Source: Nocardioides sp. (lineage in GTDB: Bacteria > Actinomycetota > Actinomycetes > Propionibacteriales > Nocardioidaceae). Taken from it: a DNA stretch of 64,000 nucleotides. Where the stretch lies: positions 1 to 64,000 of the forward strand of contig NZ_JASEEQ010000003.1 in NCBI RefSeq assembly GCF_030019515.1, written 5' to 3'. The notes beneath the pieces were generated by a model, which worked only from the letters and a program-made list of their open reading frames with translations, did no database searches and had not been told where the DNA came from. This document shows positions 63,112 through 64,000 of the stretch, in pieces. Every line of letters begins with the position of its first letter. The stretch's first letter is position 1. The position numbers and the translations under genes were made by a program.

Positions 63112-64000
63112 CTAGAGGCTGAGCTGTCGCTTCACGACGTCGGCCAGGCGGCCCGCCACCGAGACCGCCTCCTCCTGCGTGGCCGCCTCGACCATCACCC
63201 GCACCAGCTGCTCGGTGCCGGAGGGCCGCAGCAGCACCCGGCCGGAGTCGCCGAGCGCGGCCTCCTCCTCCGCGATGGCCGCCGCGAGGACGGCGTCGTC
63301 GTCGGCGCGGCTCTTGTCGACGTCGGGGACGTTGACGAGCACCTGCGGCAGGCGTGTCACCACGGAGGCCAGCGACTGCAGGCTCTGGCCGGTCGCGGCC
63401 ATCCGCTGGAGCACGTGGAGGGCGGTGAGGATGCCGTCGCCGGTCGTGGCGTGCTCGCTCATGATCACGTGGCCGGACTGCTCGCCGCCGAGGGAGTAGC
63501 CGGAGACCCGCATCGCCTCGAGCACGTAGCGATCGCCGACCTTGGTCTGGCGCACGCCGACCCCGGCGGCGCGCATCGCCTGCACGAAGCCGAGGTTGCT
63601 CATCACGGTGGCGACGACGGTGTTCTTCGCCAGGTGGCCGGTCTCGGCCATGCCGATCGCCAGGATCGCCAGGATCTGGTCGCCGTCGACGGTGTTGCCC
63701 TCGTGGTCGACCGCCAGGCAGCGGTCCGCGTCGCCGTCGAGCGCGAACCCGGCGTCCGCGCCGTGCTCGACCACCGCGGCCTGCAGGGACGCGAGGTGGG
63801 TGGAGCCGCAGTCCTCGTTGATGTTCAGGCCGTCCGGCTCCACGCCGATCGCGACGACCTCGGCGCCGGCGGCACGGAGGGCACGGGGGCCGGCCTCGTA
63901 CGCCGCACCATGGGCGCAGTCGAGGACGACCTTGATCCCCTCGAGGGACCGGTTGAGGGTGCCGACGAGGTGCCCGACGTACTCCTCGACGGGGGTGGCG
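63112..64000 (-). CDS. glmM: phosphoglucosamine mutase (N-terminus cut by window edge)
   Basis: The C-terminal 296 or so codons of GlmM, which converts glucosamine-6-phosphate to glucosamine-1-phosphate. Metal-binding loop [12 protein letters not shown], sugar-binding GGEQSGHVI, and the phosphate-binding [14 protein letters not shown] near the end are visible. The reading frame continues to the window edge ([13 protein letters not shown], then [10 protein letters not shown]), so the catalytic Ser lies outside. With GlmS and GlmU it completes UDP-GlcNAc synthesis. Confidence 0.95.
   Translation of the reverse strand, partial: ATPVEEYVGHLVGTLNRSLEGIKVVLDCAHGAAYEAGPRALRAAGAEVVAIGVEPDGLNINEDCGSTHLASLQAAVVEHGADAGFALDGDADRCLAVDHEGNTVDGDQILAILAIGMAETGHLAKNTVVATVMSNLGFVQAMRAAGVGVRQTKVGDRYVLEAMRVSGYSLGGEQSGHVIMSEHATTGDGILTALHVLQRMAATGQSLQSLASVVTRLPQVLVNVPDVDKSRADDDAVLAAAIAEEEAALGDSGRVLLRPSGTEQLVRVMVEAATQEEAVSVAGRLADVVKRQLSL

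Overview
The window comes from a very G+C-rich actinobacterium, most likely a Nocardioides-type member of the Propionibacteriales. The evidence is the strong G/C third-position bias, the many GTG starts, leaderless TAnnnT promoters directly in front of start codons, and two gene orders typical of actinobacteria (glmU-prs-rplY-pth-mfd-mazG-eno-ftsB-DUF501-ppx, and glmM/glmS/acpS/nnr/alr/tsaE). It is ordinary chromosome: I see no prophage, insertion sequence, CRISPR array or rRNA. No gene-free stretch exceeds 300 bases; the longest (61134-61396) is filled by a repeat array.

1-6546: the tail of an unidentified gene, a DUF2695 protein, a secreted GH31 glycosidase, and a MoxR-type ATPase/VWA pair. 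6673-18224: a hypoxia/dormancy block. It holds two tandem universal stress proteins, a CBS-pair protein, a pyridoxamine-oxidase-fold protein, a DevS/DosT-like haem-GAF sensor kinase, a DevR/DosR-like regulator, and cydA-cydB-cydDC (cytochrome bd oxidase with a fused CydDC exporter). The regulator gene overlaps the end of cydDC. Two perfect 14-bp palindromes of the DosR-box type lie in front of cydA and between the first stress protein and ychJ, so the block looks like a self-reinforcing low-oxygen regulon.

18349-30660: a thiolase-like/DUF35 pair behind a KstR-like operator, cystathionine beta-synthase, a GDSL hydrolase, a Bax-inhibitor-1 protein, a GH5 endoglycoceramidase-like enzyme, a methyltransferase, a PAS histidine kinase, an unusual tRNA with a UAA anticodon, a family-5 uracil-DNA glycosylase, three small envelope-associated proteins and an exopolyphosphatase. 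30651-46210: the conserved block DUF501-ftsB-eno-mazG-lipoprotein-mfd-(VOC)-(cysQ)-pth-rplY-prs-glmU-tRNA-Gln, with an M1 aminopeptidase inserted on the other strand.

46382-52644: an accessory-looking stretch with an ATP-dependent DNA ligase (LigC type), a USP-like protein, a hypothetical protein, a GT4-Stealth fusion and a sulfotransferase, suggesting surface glycan or capsule modification. 52654-64000: a GNAT-TsaE fusion, an alpha/beta hydrolase, alr, nnr, acpS, glmS, divergent coaA, a secreted hypothetical protein, a 32-bp repeat array, an ABC-2 transporter and the truncated glmM. GlmS, GlmM and GlmU together give a complete route from fructose-6-phosphate to UDP-GlcNAc, and Alr supplies D-alanine, so the right half is rich in cell-wall precursor synthesis.
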